From CAYQUO01 sp964420835 (GTDB lineage: Bacteria > Chloroflexota > Anaerolineae > Anaerolineales > Anaerolineaceae): a stretch of 64,000 bases of DNA. A program made the translations under genes and the position numbers. The stretch lies in assembly GCA_964420835.1 (NCBI GenBank), contig CAYQUO010000008.1, positions 44,789 to 108,788 on the forward strand, read 5' to 3'. Positions 42,473 to 50,847 of this stretch are shown in pieces (position 1 is the stretch's first letter; every line of letters starts with the position of its first letter). A model generated the notes under the pieces. The model was not told the origin of the DNA. It did no database searches and worked only from the letters and a program-made list of their open reading frames with translations.

Positions 42473-42877
42473 CTAGTAAAAAATAGCCCTGGGGAGTTTC
42501 TTTGCCTGATCGATCCAGGATCTAACCTGTGCCACAGTAGGAAGCTGTCGGACTAACTTCTTCTCGGCGTTCGTTTTGACCAGTGCAGCATGCAGGTTCT
42601 CAGGAACCCGTTTGGCCAACTCCACAACAGTGTCGACGCCTGCTTCTTCAAGCAAATCCGAATATTCTTCCGCCACGCCCTTGATCCTCCACAGGTCGAC
42701 ATGATTTACCCACTCCAGGATTAATTTGTCGGAAATACCGGTTTTTTCAACGATTTCCTTTCTCCCTGCCGGAGTACTACCTTTCTTTAATAATGCTTCG
42801 GTTGAGCGAATTCCGATAGCCTTTAATTTTTCAGCATAAACTGGTCCAATCCCTTCAACTGAAATTATGCTTGCCAT
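42473..42877 (-). CDS. DUF4332 helix-hairpin-helix protein
   Basis: A 134-residue protein of the DUF4332 family, built from helix-hairpin-helix-like units. The unit ISVEGIGPVYAEKLKAIGI with TEALLKKG stands at the N-terminus, and a second one is DLWRIKGVAEEYSDLLEEAGVDTVVELAKR. The closing PTVAQVRSWIDQAKKLPR is typical. Such units bind DNA non-specifically in other families. Its cell role is unknown. AGGAGGAG precedes the ATG by 5 bases. It stands alone, with terminator upstream of comM's end and a long AT-rich gap on its 5' side. Confidence 0.85.
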   Translation of the reverse strand: MASIISVEGIGPVYAEKLKAIGIRSTEALLKKGSTPAGRKEIVEKTGISDKLILEWVNHVDLWRIKGVAEEYSDLLEEAGVDTVVELAKRVPENLHAALVKTNAEKKLVRQLPTVAQVRSWIDQAKKLPRAIFY

Positions 42878-43203
42878 GTTTCTCCTCCTAAATATATTTT
42901 TAATCTAAAGAATAAACTGGAAAAGCAACAAATTACCCTCACCACATTTTCCACTCACAATAAATAGTGTACATCAAAAATCACCGATGGTCAACAAAAT
43001 CTCCCGTAAGGACAGTCCATCCGAGACATCCAACAGGATGTTTTTAATTTGTAATTAATAAGATCAACTCAAATTCCACCCGTTGTTCACGAGCGTGGTG
43101 CAATAAACAAATGTGAACTGCCTCCAAGAATACAGGCAACCATCTTATTTATGACGCAGGGGAATGTTTATTAATTAAGAAGGAAATTCGTTTGAATTAA
43201 TAC
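42878..43203. other. AT-rich intergenic gap with an orphan terminator-like hairpin
   Basis: 326 bases between the DUF4332 gene and the mraZ promoter. No reading frame or known RNA was found. ACATCC (43026-43031), loop AACA, GGATGT (43036-43041) and a run of five T form a terminator-like structure on the plus strand, although no plus-strand gene ends here after comM's own terminator. Confidence 0.5.
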
Positions 43204-43232
43204 TTGCAAAACCAATATCTTTAGGGTATACT
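43204..43232 (+). promoter_or_regulatory. Promoter of the dcw cluster
   Basis: TTGCAA at 43204-43209, 17-base spacer, TATACT at 43227-43232. Expected start near 43239, inside the repeat array that follows. Confidence 0.8.
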
Positions 43233-43272
43233 GTGGTGGAAAGTGGTGGAAAGTGGTAGGAAGTGTCAGGTC
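43233..43272 (+). promoter_or_regulatory. MraZ boxes (four 10-bp direct repeats)
   Basis: GTGGTGGAAA is repeated exactly twice (43233, 43243), then GTGGTAGGAA (43253) and a decayed GTGTCAGGTC (43263). The 10-bp period and GTGG core match the direct repeats that MraZ binds in E. coli and Mollicutes. The array overlaps the predicted start point, fitting repression of the operon by its own first gene product. Confidence 0.8.
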
Positions 43273-43289
43273 GCCGGAGTATTCCGGCG
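43272..43289 (+). other. Leader hairpin before mraZ
   Basis: CGCCGGA (43272-43278) pairs perfectly with TCCGGCG (43283-43289) around a GTAT loop. It sits in the mRNA leader between the MraZ boxes and the ribosome binding site. There is no T run, so it is not a terminator; mRNA stabilisation is possible. Confidence 0.55.
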
Positions 43290-43317
43290 TCCTGCTTGTA
43301 CAGGAGAGTTAGAACTT

Positions 43318-43755
43318 ATGTTCTTGGGCCAATATGAGCACTCCATCGATGAAAAAGGGCGGTTGATCGTTCCTGCCCGCTATCGCGAACTTCTTATAAG
43401 TGGTGCATATATTTCCCAAGGCTTTGACCAAAACCTGATGGTGGAAACGCCTGACAACTTCGAGAAATTGGCCAATAACGTCAGCCTGATGAGTGTCACC
43501 GATCCCCGCAGCCGAGACCTGCATCGTCTGATCTTTGGGAGCGCCGAACTTCTGGAGGTGGACAAGACGGGGCGCATCCTCATACCGCAATTCCTGAGGC
43601 AGTTCGCCATGCTTGATTCACTGGCAGTGATCGTCGGTATGGGAACTCACTTTGAGATCTGGTCTCCAACACTCTGGGCGCCCAAGCGTGCCGACATCAG
43701 CAACGGTGAAATTAATGCGAAAAGATATGCCGATCTAAACCTGCCAATCCACTAA
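43318..43755 (+). CDS. mraZ: Transcriptional regulator MraZ
   Basis: A 145-residue regulator with two SpoVT/AbrB-like halves. Each half has the MraZ signature: DEKGRLIVPARYRE near the start and DKTGRILIPQFLRQF in the middle. MLFLGQYEHS-type N-terminus is read here as MFLGQYEHSID. MraZ forms a ring and represses the division cluster by binding direct repeats in front of its own gene; such repeats are present. The ATG at 43318 has AGGAG 10 bases upstream. An earlier in-frame GTG would start inside the repeat array and is rejected. rsmH begins 1 base after its stop. Confidence 0.96.
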   Translation: MFLGQYEHSIDEKGRLIVPARYRELLISGAYISQGFDQNLMVETPDNFEKLANNVSLMSVTDPRSRDLHRLIFGSAELLEVDKTGRILIPQFLRQFAMLDSLAVIVGMGTHFEIWSPTLWAPKRADISNGEINAKRYADLNLPIH

Positions 43756-43756
43756 C

Positions 43757-44722
43757 ATGAACACCAAGCCTGCCCCCGTCGCACTTTCACACCAGCCCGT
43801 GTTGTATCACGAGGTCATCGCCGCTCTTGATCCGAAAAGCCCGGGCCGGTATGTTGACGCAACTGCCGGGGCGGGCGGCCACAGCCGGGGAATTCTGGAA
43901 AACTCCGCCCCTTGCGGAGAGTTGCTGGCAATGGATATTGATCCCGACGCCGTTCTCACTGCCGGCCAGAACCTGGTTGAGTTTGGGAACAGGGTTACGC
44001 TTCGGAAGGCTTCTTACGCTGCATTACAATCCGAACTTAAGAAAATCGGTTGGGGACAAGTTGATGGTATCATTGCCGATTTGGGATTTTCGTCTTTGCA
44101 GATCGATAACCCCAAAAGGGGATTTTCTTTTCAATTTGATGGTCCCCTGGACATGCGTTTTGATACCAGCCAGGAACGAACAGCGGACATGCTCGTCAAC
44201 ACTCTGAGCGAGGATACACTTGCCGAGATCATCCGGGAATATGGAGAGGAACGACAATCGCGCAAAATCGCACGGGCGATCTGTAATAATCGCCCCATCC
44301 ACTCGACAAGTTCCCTTGCAATGATCATCTCTCAAACCGTTCGTCGCTCGAACAGCCGAATCCACCCTGCAACACGAACCTTCCAGGCAATAAGGATCGC
44401 GGTAAACGAAGAACTGAAAACCTTGCAGAAATTCCTGCCCCAGGCTGTGAACTCCCTCAATCCCGGGGGCCGTCTGGCTGTGATCACCTTCCATTCCCTG
44501 GAGGACAGAATCGTGAAGAAATATTTCGCCCAGGAGAGTAAAGACTGTATCTGTCCGCCAGAACAATTGGTCTGCACGTGCAATCATAAAGCTTCCATAA
44601 CGATTAAGAACAGGAGGTCAATTACAGCCGGAAAGGACGAAGTGGCAAGAAATCCAAGAGCCCGCAGTGCCAGATTAAGGGTCGCAGTGAAACGCAACCT
44701 GGCATGCGATATGCAGGAATGA
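43757..44722 (+). CDS. rsmH: 16S rRNA m4C1402 methyltransferase
   Basis: A 321-residue methyltransferase that N4-methylates C1402 of 16S rRNA. Visible: HQPVLYHEVIAALDPKSPGRYVDATAGAGGHS (SAM loop), LLAMDIDPDA, DGIIADLGFSSLQID, GFSFQFDGPLDMR, the RTFQAIRIAVNEEL block and VITFHSLEDRIVKKYF. The Cys-rich tail (CICPPEQLVCTC) is usual in the family. It lies 1 base after mraZ, its normal place in the dcw cluster, and is followed by the ftsL-like gene after 45 bases. Confidence 0.96.
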   Translation: MNTKPAPVALSHQPVLYHEVIAALDPKSPGRYVDATAGAGGHSRGILENSAPCGELLAMDIDPDAVLTAGQNLVEFGNRVTLRKASYAALQSELKKIGWGQVDGIIADLGFSSLQIDNPKRGFSFQFDGPLDMRFDTSQERTADMLVNTLSEDTLAEIIREYGEERQSRKIARAICNNRPIHSTSSLAMIISQTVRRSNSRIHPATRTFQAIRIAVNEELKTLQKFLPQAVNSLNPGGRLAVITFHSLEDRIVKKYFAQESKDCICPPEQLVCTCNHKASITIKNRRSITAGKDEVARNPRARSARLRVAVKRNLACDMQE

Positions 44723-44767
44723 TGGTGTGCTTTCTATGCAATCGAGACAGAACACTGGACCTTCATC

Positions 44768-45241
44768 ATGAACCGACGGCTAATGCAAGCCTACCAACAA
44801 TCCCCCTGGCGAGTTCAGTTGCAGCGAGCCGGCTTGTTTCTTGTCGTTGTGGTTTCCATTGCCATTATCGCTTCCGTGTACCTGACGATATCTGCCAGGA
44901 CCGCCACGGCGGCCATTCAAATTCAAACACTCGAGGATGACCGCGAGGAATACATGCGAAATATCGCAAATCTGGAAGCACAACTGGGTACATTGACTTC
45001 CTATGAGATGACAGACCAGCGGGCGTATGAAATGGGCTTCGTTGAATCGGACCCTGATTACTTCCAGTATATGATCATCCCTGCGTACCCCGGAAGGGAT
45101 GTTGCCACTTTGGCTGAAAACCCCATGCGGGCTAATAACACGAGGAAACTGCTGCGCCCCATCTATACCCAATCCTTGTCCGATTGGATGGTGGACAACC
45201 TGGCCCGTCTTGCCCGGGAATCCAAGGCTGGTGGGAAATGA
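44768..45241 (+). CDS. ftsL: FtsL-like bitopic division protein
   Basis: A 157-residue protein with a short cytoplasmic N-terminus, one membrane helix at about 22-45, and a coiled-coil-like segment (about 48-78: ALQIQTLEDDREEY, NIANLEAQLGTL) as in FtsL/DivIC. FtsL bridges the FtsQ-FtsB complex with FtsW/FtsI. Sequence similarity in this family is low, so the name rests on size, topology and location between rsmH and ftsI. The tail after the coil (about 80 residues) is longer than in E. coli FtsL. It overlaps the ftsI start by 4 bases (ATGA). No good ribosome binding site is seen. Confidence 0.8.
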   Translation: MNRRLMQAYQQSPWRVQLQRAGLFLVVVVSIAIIASVYLTISARTATAAIQIQTLEDDREEYMRNIANLEAQLGTLTSYEMTDQRAYEMGFVESDPDYFQYMIIPAYPGRDVATLAENPMRANNTRKLLRPIYTQSLSDWMVDNLARLARESKAGGK

Positions 45242-47040
45242 AAGAGAATTTTCCAACCCGCCTGAATATTACCGGTATCCTGTTAACAGTTGTCGGTTTA
45301 TTAATCATAGTCCAAATGGGTCGGGTGCAGGCCAGCAGTGGGGGTCGCGAGCTTTTGGAATATTCCAACACCAATATCATCAACCCGGTTATCGAGGTTA
45401 TCCCCGAACGCGGAAAAATCTACGACCGTTACGGACACCTGTTGGCCGGCAACCGACAGGTTAATGAAGTGGGCATCGACCTGCAAAAGGTCCTGGACCC
45501 TGAACAAATTGCCCTCACCTTGTCACAGTTGCTGGGGATGGAATACAACAAAGTTCTGGAATACGCCCAGATCGACTATATCCCTGGTGAACGGGAGTAT
45601 ATTCGTTTAAAAAGCGATGTGAATGATTCGGTTATCGACGAATTGAAACGTGTGAAAGAAGACCTTGCCAACCGACCGGTCCGAAAATTCCTCTGGCACC
45701 GTGAATATCCTCCCAGTATCAGCGGGGTTATTTGGAAACCCAGGCTGGAACGCTCCTACCCGGAAAACTCATTGGGTTCCAATGTCTTGGGAATATATCA
45801 ATTCAAAGATGTGGACAATCCGTCTGCAATATTTGGGTTGGAGGCTCTGTACGACCTGGAAATGGCCGGCAAACCGGTAAAAGTGCGGGTAAACCTGGAC
45901 CCCTACCAGGATGCTGATTTCACAGAGATCCCCCCTGGTGCCAGTCTTATTCTAACCATTGATCGTGAGATCCAGGCAAAAATGGAAGAGATACTGGATC
46001 GTGGGGTTGAAAACGCCGGAGCAGAAGGCGGGGTATTGGTTTCAATGGATCCAAAAACCGGAGAAATTCTCGCAATGGCAACCTCGCCCAGGATGAACCT
46101 CAACGAGTATTACGATGAGAAATACTGGACCAAGGGAAAATATTTTCCTGAGGGCACACCGTTTAACCCCATTATTTCCGAGACCTATGAGCCGGGCTCG
46201 GTGTTTAAAGTTCTTACCATGGCAACGGCACTTGATCTCGGGGTGGTAACGCCCGATACGACGTTCATCGATACAGGACAGATCACCATTGGCGGGGCGT
46301 ACATCTCCAACTGGGACAACAAGGGCCATGGACCAGTAACCATGCTGGACTGTATGGAGCTCTCTTTGAATGTCTGCCTGGCCTGGGTTGCAACCCAGAT
46401 CGGTCCGACGGATTTTTATCAACACCTGTATTCATTCGGTATCGGCCGCAGGACCAAGATTGACCTTGCCGGAGAGGCCAACTTTCCGCTGAGTGTGCCA
46501 GGGGATCCAACTTGGTCAGATGCCAACCTGGGAACGAATGCATTTGGGCAGGGCGTGGCTGCAACCCCAATACAAATGACAGCGGCCATTTCAGCTGTGG
46601 CAAACGAAGGCAGGATCATGGCTCCCCATGTGGTCAAGGCCATCGTCCAGAACGGTCAACAGACCGAAAAACCATTATCCATTGTTGGGAATCCCATCCG
46701 TCCGGAAACTGCCACCACATTAACCGAGATGCTGGCACTCTCTTTAGAAAATGAGGCTTCCGCCGCATTGGTTGATGGCTACCGTGTAGCAGGAAAGACG
46801 GGAACTGCCGAGATCCCGACCGAGATGGGATATACCAGCAACCTGACACACGCCTCATTTGTTGGCTGGGGGCCAGTCGATGATCCTCGTTTTATCATCT
46901 ACGTCTGGTTGAAGAAGCCCACAACCGCTCCATGGGGATCTGTTGTTGCTTCTCCGGTTTTCAGCGAAGCCGCCAAGGCCCTGACCGTTCTTCTGAACAT
47001 CCCTCCGGATCAAATCCGGCATTCTCTACAGGGGCAATAA
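45238..47040 (+). CDS. ftsI: Penicillin-binding protein 2/3 (FtsI-type transpeptidase)
   Basis: A 600-residue class B PBP that crosslinks septal peptidoglycan. A membrane helix is at about 11-28. The PBP dimer domain starts with IPERGKIYDRYGHLLAGN. The transpeptidase motifs are S321-V-F-K324 (SxxK, in EPGSVFKVL), S376-L-N378 (SxN) and K520-T-G522 (in AGKTGTAEIPT). No PASTA domains follow, unlike many Gram-positive division PBPs. The start ATG overlaps the ftsL stop. murF follows 11 bases later. It works with FtsW as a glycosyltransferase-transpeptidase pair. Confidence 0.95.
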   Translation: MKENFPTRLNITGILLTVVGLLIIVQMGRVQASSGGRELLEYSNTNIINPVIEVIPERGKIYDRYGHLLAGNRQVNEVGIDLQKVLDPEQIALTLSQLLGMEYNKVLEYAQIDYIPGEREYIRLKSDVNDSVIDELKRVKEDLANRPVRKFLWHREYPPSISGVIWKPRLERSYPENSLGSNVLGIYQFKDVDNPSAIFGLEALYDLEMAGKPVKVRVNLDPYQDADFTEIPPGASLILTIDREIQAKMEEILDRGVENAGAEGGVLVSMDPKTGEILAMATSPRMNLNEYYDEKYWTKGKYFPEGTPFNPIISETYEPGSVFKVLTMATALDLGVVTPDTTFIDTGQITIGGAYISNWDNKGHGPVTMLDCMELSLNVCLAWVATQIGPTDFYQHLYSFGIGRRTKIDLAGEANFPLSVPGDPTWSDANLGTNAFGQGVAATPIQMTAAISAVANEGRIMAPHVVKAIVQNGQQTEKPLSIVGNPIRPETATTLTEMLALSLENEASAALVDGYRVAGKTGTAEIPTEMGYTSNLTHASFVGWGPVDDPRFIIYVWLKKPTTAPWGSVVASPVFSEAAKALTVLLNIPPDQIRHSLQGQ

Positions 47041-47051
47041 AGGATTATTCC

Positions 47052-48473
47052 GTGTTCACTCTCGCCGAACTCCTTGAAGCCCTGACCGGCAAACCGGCCA
47101 AACAAGATACACCTCTGGTCATCAGCGAGGCTGTTGTCGATTCCCGGCAGGTGATCCCAGGCAGCCTGTTCGTTGCGCTCCCCGGCGAGAGAACGGATGG
47201 ACATGACCATGTTGCAGAAGCGTTCGCGGCAGGTGCCCATTTGGCGCTCATCCAACGACCTGTCGATGAAGGGATTAATGTCGTTGATCTACGCCCCGGG
47301 GAACAGGGCCTTTCCAAGGGACTTCCCCCTCCGCCGTTCTGCCTGCATGTGAATGACACATTGCAAGCATTACAGGATGTCGCCGGATTTCACAGACGAC
47401 GAATGCCGGCAAAAGTTATCGGCATCACCGGCAGCGTCGGAAAATCATCCACAAAGGAATTGGTTGCCGAAGTTCTGGCAAGGCGATTCCGTACACTTAA
47501 AAACCCTGGCAATCTCAACAACGAGATCAGCCTCCCTCTCACCTTGCTACAACTGGGAGAAGGTCATGAACGGGCAGTTCTGGAAATGGGGTTTTATGTT
47601 CCCGGAGAAATTAGTTTGCTATGCAACCTGGCTTTGCCGAGCATTGGGGTTGTGACCAACGTTGGAACGGTTCACGCAGCCCGGGCTGGCTCTCAGGAAA
47701 TGATCGCCAAAGGGAAAGCCGAACTGGTGCAAGCATTACCCGAAGATGGAACTGCAGTGATCAACATGGATGATCCGTGGGTGCGTTCGATGGCATTTCA
47801 GACGAAGGCCAAGGTTTTCAGCTATGGCTTAAATCCCGATGCCGACCTGTGGGCTGATGATATCCAAGGCCTGGGTCTGGAAGGGATCCGATTACGGATA
47901 CACCATGGCAAAGACGAACTCACGTTACGCGTACCATTGATCGGACGTCACTCAGCACATACCGTATTACGTGCAACCGCTGTAGGCCTGATCGAGAAAC
48001 TGACATGGAACGAAATCATTTCCGGCCTGACCAAAGGCCACACCCAGCTTCGAATGATGGCTGTTCATACTCCGCAGAAAGCGCTCATTCTGGATGATTC
48101 CTATAACGCTTCACCAGAATCAATGCTGGCCGCCTTGAACTTGTTGAACGAATTGAAAGGACATAAGATCGCCATCCTGGGAGAAATGCGCGAACTTGGT
48201 CCGTATGAAAGACAAGGCCACGAGATGGTGGGGGCTCGGGCTGCAGAAGTTTGCCACGAACTTATTACTGTTGGTGAGAATGGTCAAATGATCGCCGACG
48301 CCGCCCTCCGGGCAGGGATGGATCCGCACCAGGTAACCTCGATCATTGAGGTCACGGATCTGATCAAAGCATTACAGGAACGTGAATTTGTAGATGGCGT
48401 AGTTTTACTGATCAAAGGAGCACATGGCCTGAGACTGGACCGGGTTGTTGCTGCCCTGGAGGAAGCAGAATGA
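47052..48473 (+). CDS. murF: UDP-MurNAc-tripeptide--D-Ala-D-Ala ligase
   Basis: A 473-residue Mur ligase that adds D-Ala-D-Ala to the UDP-MurNAc tripeptide. The P-loop is GITGSVGKS at 124-132, and KNPGNLNNEISLPLTLL plus LEMGFYVPGEI follow. The late DDSYNASPESM is the MurF mark that separates it from MurE. GTG at 47052 with AAAGGA 6 bases upstream is taken as start, because upstream in-frame codons lie inside ftsI and make no sense. The stop overlaps the mraY start by 4 bases. murE, usually between ftsI and murF, is absent. Confidence 0.95.
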   Translation: MFTLAELLEALTGKPAKQDTPLVISEAVVDSRQVIPGSLFVALPGERTDGHDHVAEAFAAGAHLALIQRPVDEGINVVDLRPGEQGLSKGLPPPPFCLHVNDTLQALQDVAGFHRRRMPAKVIGITGSVGKSSTKELVAEVLARRFRTLKNPGNLNNEISLPLTLLQLGEGHERAVLEMGFYVPGEISLLCNLALPSIGVVTNVGTVHAARAGSQEMIAKGKAELVQALPEDGTAVINMDDPWVRSMAFQTKAKVFSYGLNPDADLWADDIQGLGLEGIRLRIHHGKDELTLRVPLIGRHSAHTVLRATAVGLIEKLTWNEIISGLTKGHTQLRMMAVHTPQKALILDDSYNASPESMLAALNLLNELKGHKIAILGEMRELGPYERQGHEMVGARAAEVCHELITVGENGQMIADAALRAGMDPHQVTSIIEVTDLIKALQEREFVDGVVLLIKGAHGLRLDRVVAALEEAE

Positions 48474-49462
48474 AGGAAACATCACTGGCCCTGGCTTTGA
48501 GCATGTTCAGCTTCATGATGGCCATCATCTGGGGCAACCCGCTTATCCGCATGCTAAGACATTTGCGTATCGGCAAGTTGATCCGCATCGAAGGGCCTGA
48601 TTCTCATGTAACCAAAATGGGAACCCCAACCATGGGTGGGGCCATGGTGATTCTGCCGGTGGCCCTTGTAACCGTCCTGTTGAATGCCGCATCCTTCCTG
48701 GGTGTTGACGTCCTGGGCCGTTCCGTCCTCGTACCACTCTTCGTAATGCTGATTTTCGCCCTGCTGGGCATTATTGATGACTGGGAAGGGATTCGGGGGC
48801 CGCGAAAAGGTTTGGGGATGCGGGCCCGAACGAAGTTTATCATCCAAATTCTTTTCGGGCTTGGTGTTGCAATCATTCTGAAGTACACCTTGCACGTTCC
48901 TGAAATGTTCTGGCCCTCAGTGGGTGAGCCTCTTCAACTCGGTGTCCTGTACATTCCCCTGGCAACACTGGTCATCGTTGGTTTTTCCAATGCGGTGAAT
49001 TTTACGGATGGACTGGATGGTCTTGCAGGGTTGATCTCAGCAACTGCCTTTGCGGCATTTGGATCCATCGCCCTCATGCAAGGCCAGGTCTTCCTGGGCA
49101 GGTTCTGTTTCACCATCGTTGGAGCCCTGTTTGGGTTCTTGTGGTTTAACGTCCACCCTGCCGAATTGTTCATGGGCGACACCGGGTCTTTATCCCTTGG
49201 TGCCACACTGGGTGTGGTTGCCCTTATGACTGGCCAGTGGATTCTGCTGGCACTCATCGCGATCATTCCCTTGAGCGAAACGATCAGCATAGTTCTGCAG
49301 GTGGCGTATTTCAAGATCAGCAAGGGGAAACGGTTGTTCAAAATGGCTCCCCTGCATCACCATTTTGAACTAATGGGATGGAGCGAAACCCAGGTTGTTC
49401 AGCGGTTCTGGCTGATAAGCCTGCTATTTGCCATGTTGGGCATTGCCCTGGCTCTGGTGTGA
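48470..49462 (+). CDS. mraY: Phospho-MurNAc-pentapeptide transferase
   Basis: A 330-residue membrane enzyme that makes lipid I on undecaprenyl phosphate. About ten helices. Conserved pieces: KMGTPTMGGAMVI, LLGIIDDWEG (catalytic Asp pair), FSNAVNFTDGLDGLAG (NxxNxxDGLDGL), FMGDTGSLSLGA, and PLHHHFELMGWSE (HHH motif near the C-terminus). The usual order inside the cluster, murF-mraY-murD, is kept. It overlaps murF by 4 bases and is 2 bases before murD. Confidence 0.96.
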   Translation: MKETSLALALSMFSFMMAIIWGNPLIRMLRHLRIGKLIRIEGPDSHVTKMGTPTMGGAMVILPVALVTVLLNAASFLGVDVLGRSVLVPLFVMLIFALLGIIDDWEGIRGPRKGLGMRARTKFIIQILFGLGVAIILKYTLHVPEMFWPSVGEPLQLGVLYIPLATLVIVGFSNAVNFTDGLDGLAGLISATAFAAFGSIALMQGQVFLGRFCFTIVGALFGFLWFNVHPAELFMGDTGSLSLGATLGVVALMTGQWILLALIAIIPLSETISIVLQVAYFKISKGKRLFKMAPLHHHFELMGWSETQVVQRFWLISLLFAMLGIALALV

Positions 49463-49464
49463 TC

Positions 49465-50847
49465 ATGAACAATACCTGGAAAGGGAAACACATCCTGATC
49501 ATCGGTGCAGCCCGGCAGGGGCAGGCATTGGCTCGTTACATGGTCAGCCAGGGGGCCAAGGTCGTCCTGAACGACCACCGGTTAAAGAGCGAGATGAAGC
49601 CGGAAATGGAGGCTCTTTCAGGTCTGCCAATCAAATGGGTATTCGGCAGCCATTCTTTGGAGTTGTTGAATGGGGTTGACTGTATATGCCCTTCGGCAGG
49701 TATTCCATTGAACCTGGAAATCATTAAAGAAGCCAGGCGCCGGGGGATTCCGCTTTCAAATGATTCGCAAATTTTTTTGGAAAATGCGCCCTGCAAGGTC
49801 ATAGGGATAACCGGGTCAGCCGGCAAGACGACCACAACCACCCTTGTTGGTCGCATGGCACAATCCGCCCTTCAATCGCCTCGGAGAACATGGGTGGGAG
49901 GGAATATTGGCCAGCCATTGATCGCATACCTAGAGCAAATCCACCAAAGTGACCTTGTGATTATGGAGATCTCCAGTTTTCAATTGGATCTAATGACATT
50001 ATCACCTCAGGTTGCCGGGGTGCTGAATATCACCCCCAATCATCTTGACCGGCATGGCACCTTGGAGGCTTATACAGCCAGCAAGGCAAGGATCCTGGAT
50101 TTTCAGCAGGCTGAAGATGTTGCCGTCCTTGGCCGCGACGACCCCGGCGGATGGAACCTGAAATCACATGTGAAAGGCCGCCTGTTCACATTTGGGATCC
50201 AGCCTCCGTTGGAAAATCACCCTGGCACTTTTCTTAACGGTGAATGGTGTGTCTATAGGAATGGAGAAAAACAGGAAAACCTGTTTCGCCTCAACACCCT
50301 GGAACTTCGCGGCGAACATAATCTTTCCAATACATTGGCCGCCTGCGCCATTGCCATTGCTGCCGGCCTGCCGCCTGAATCCCTTGAAAGCGGAATTAAG
50401 GGGTTCAGGGGGGTTCCGCACCGGTTGGAATTCGTCAGGTATCTTGATGGGGTCGCATGGTACAACGATTCGATCGCCACGGCTCCGGAACGAACCATGG
50501 CAGCCATTCGGTCTTTTTCTGAACCACTTGTCGTGTTGCTGGGAGGCAGGGATAAGAACCTGCCCTGGGAGGAACTGGCAAAACTGGTTTGCCAGCGCGT
50601 TGACCATGTCATTCTGTTTGGGGAGGCCGCTGACATCATTAAGGCTTCGATCAATAAAGTGAGGAATAGTGGTAGGCCGTTTTCCATGGGGAAATATGCC
50701 CACCTTAAGGAAGCCATCCTGGAGGCAAGAAAGGTGTCCAAATCCGGGGATGTGGTCTTATTGGCACCCGGTGGAACAAGTTTTGACGAATATCGGGATT
50801 TTGAGGAACGTGGAGAGGATTTTCGCAAATGGGTGATGCAACTCTGA
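49465..50847 (+). CDS. murD: UDP-MurNAc-L-Ala--D-Glu ligase
   Basis: A 460-residue Mur ligase that adds D-glutamate. An N-terminal Rossmann domain (HILIIGAARQGQALARYM) is followed by the P-loop GITGSAGKT at 114-122. NITPNHLDRHGTLEAY is the MurD mark, and the C-terminal domain has GVPHRLEFVRYLDGVAWYNDSIAT with LLGGRDKNLPW, then LLAPGGTSFDEYRDFEERGEDF. ATG at 49465 is used; longer frames overlap mraY. The gene overlaps ftsW by 19 bases. Confidence 0.96.
   Translation: MNNTWKGKHILIIGAARQGQALARYMVSQGAKVVLNDHRLKSEMKPEMEALSGLPIKWVFGSHSLELLNGVDCICPSAGIPLNLEIIKEARRRGIPLSNDSQIFLENAPCKVIGITGSAGKTTTTTLVGRMAQSALQSPRRTWVGGNIGQPLIAYLEQIHQSDLVIMEISSFQLDLMTLSPQVAGVLNITPNHLDRHGTLEAYTASKARILDFQQAEDVAVLGRDDPGGWNLKSHVKGRLFTFGIQPPLENHPGTFLNGEWCVYRNGEKQENLFRLNTLELRGEHNLSNTLAACAIAIAAGLPPESLESGIKGFRGVPHRLEFVRYLDGVAWYNDSIATAPERTMAAIRSFSEPLVVLLGGRDKNLPWEELAKLVCQRVDHVILFGEAADIIKASINKVRNSGRPFSMGKYAHLKEAILEARKVSKSGDVVLLAPGGTSFDEYRDFEERGEDFRKWVMQL

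Noticed and set aside
43233..43272. Short tandem repeats read as a possible CRISPR or simple-sequence repeat
   Set aside because: Only four 10-bp units without spacers, placed on the dcw promoter; MraZ boxes explain them.
47052..48473. Ligase gene after ftsI considered as murE, its usual neighbour
   Set aside because: The YNASPESM and LNNEIS motifs are those of MurF; the MurE DNPR-type loop is absent.
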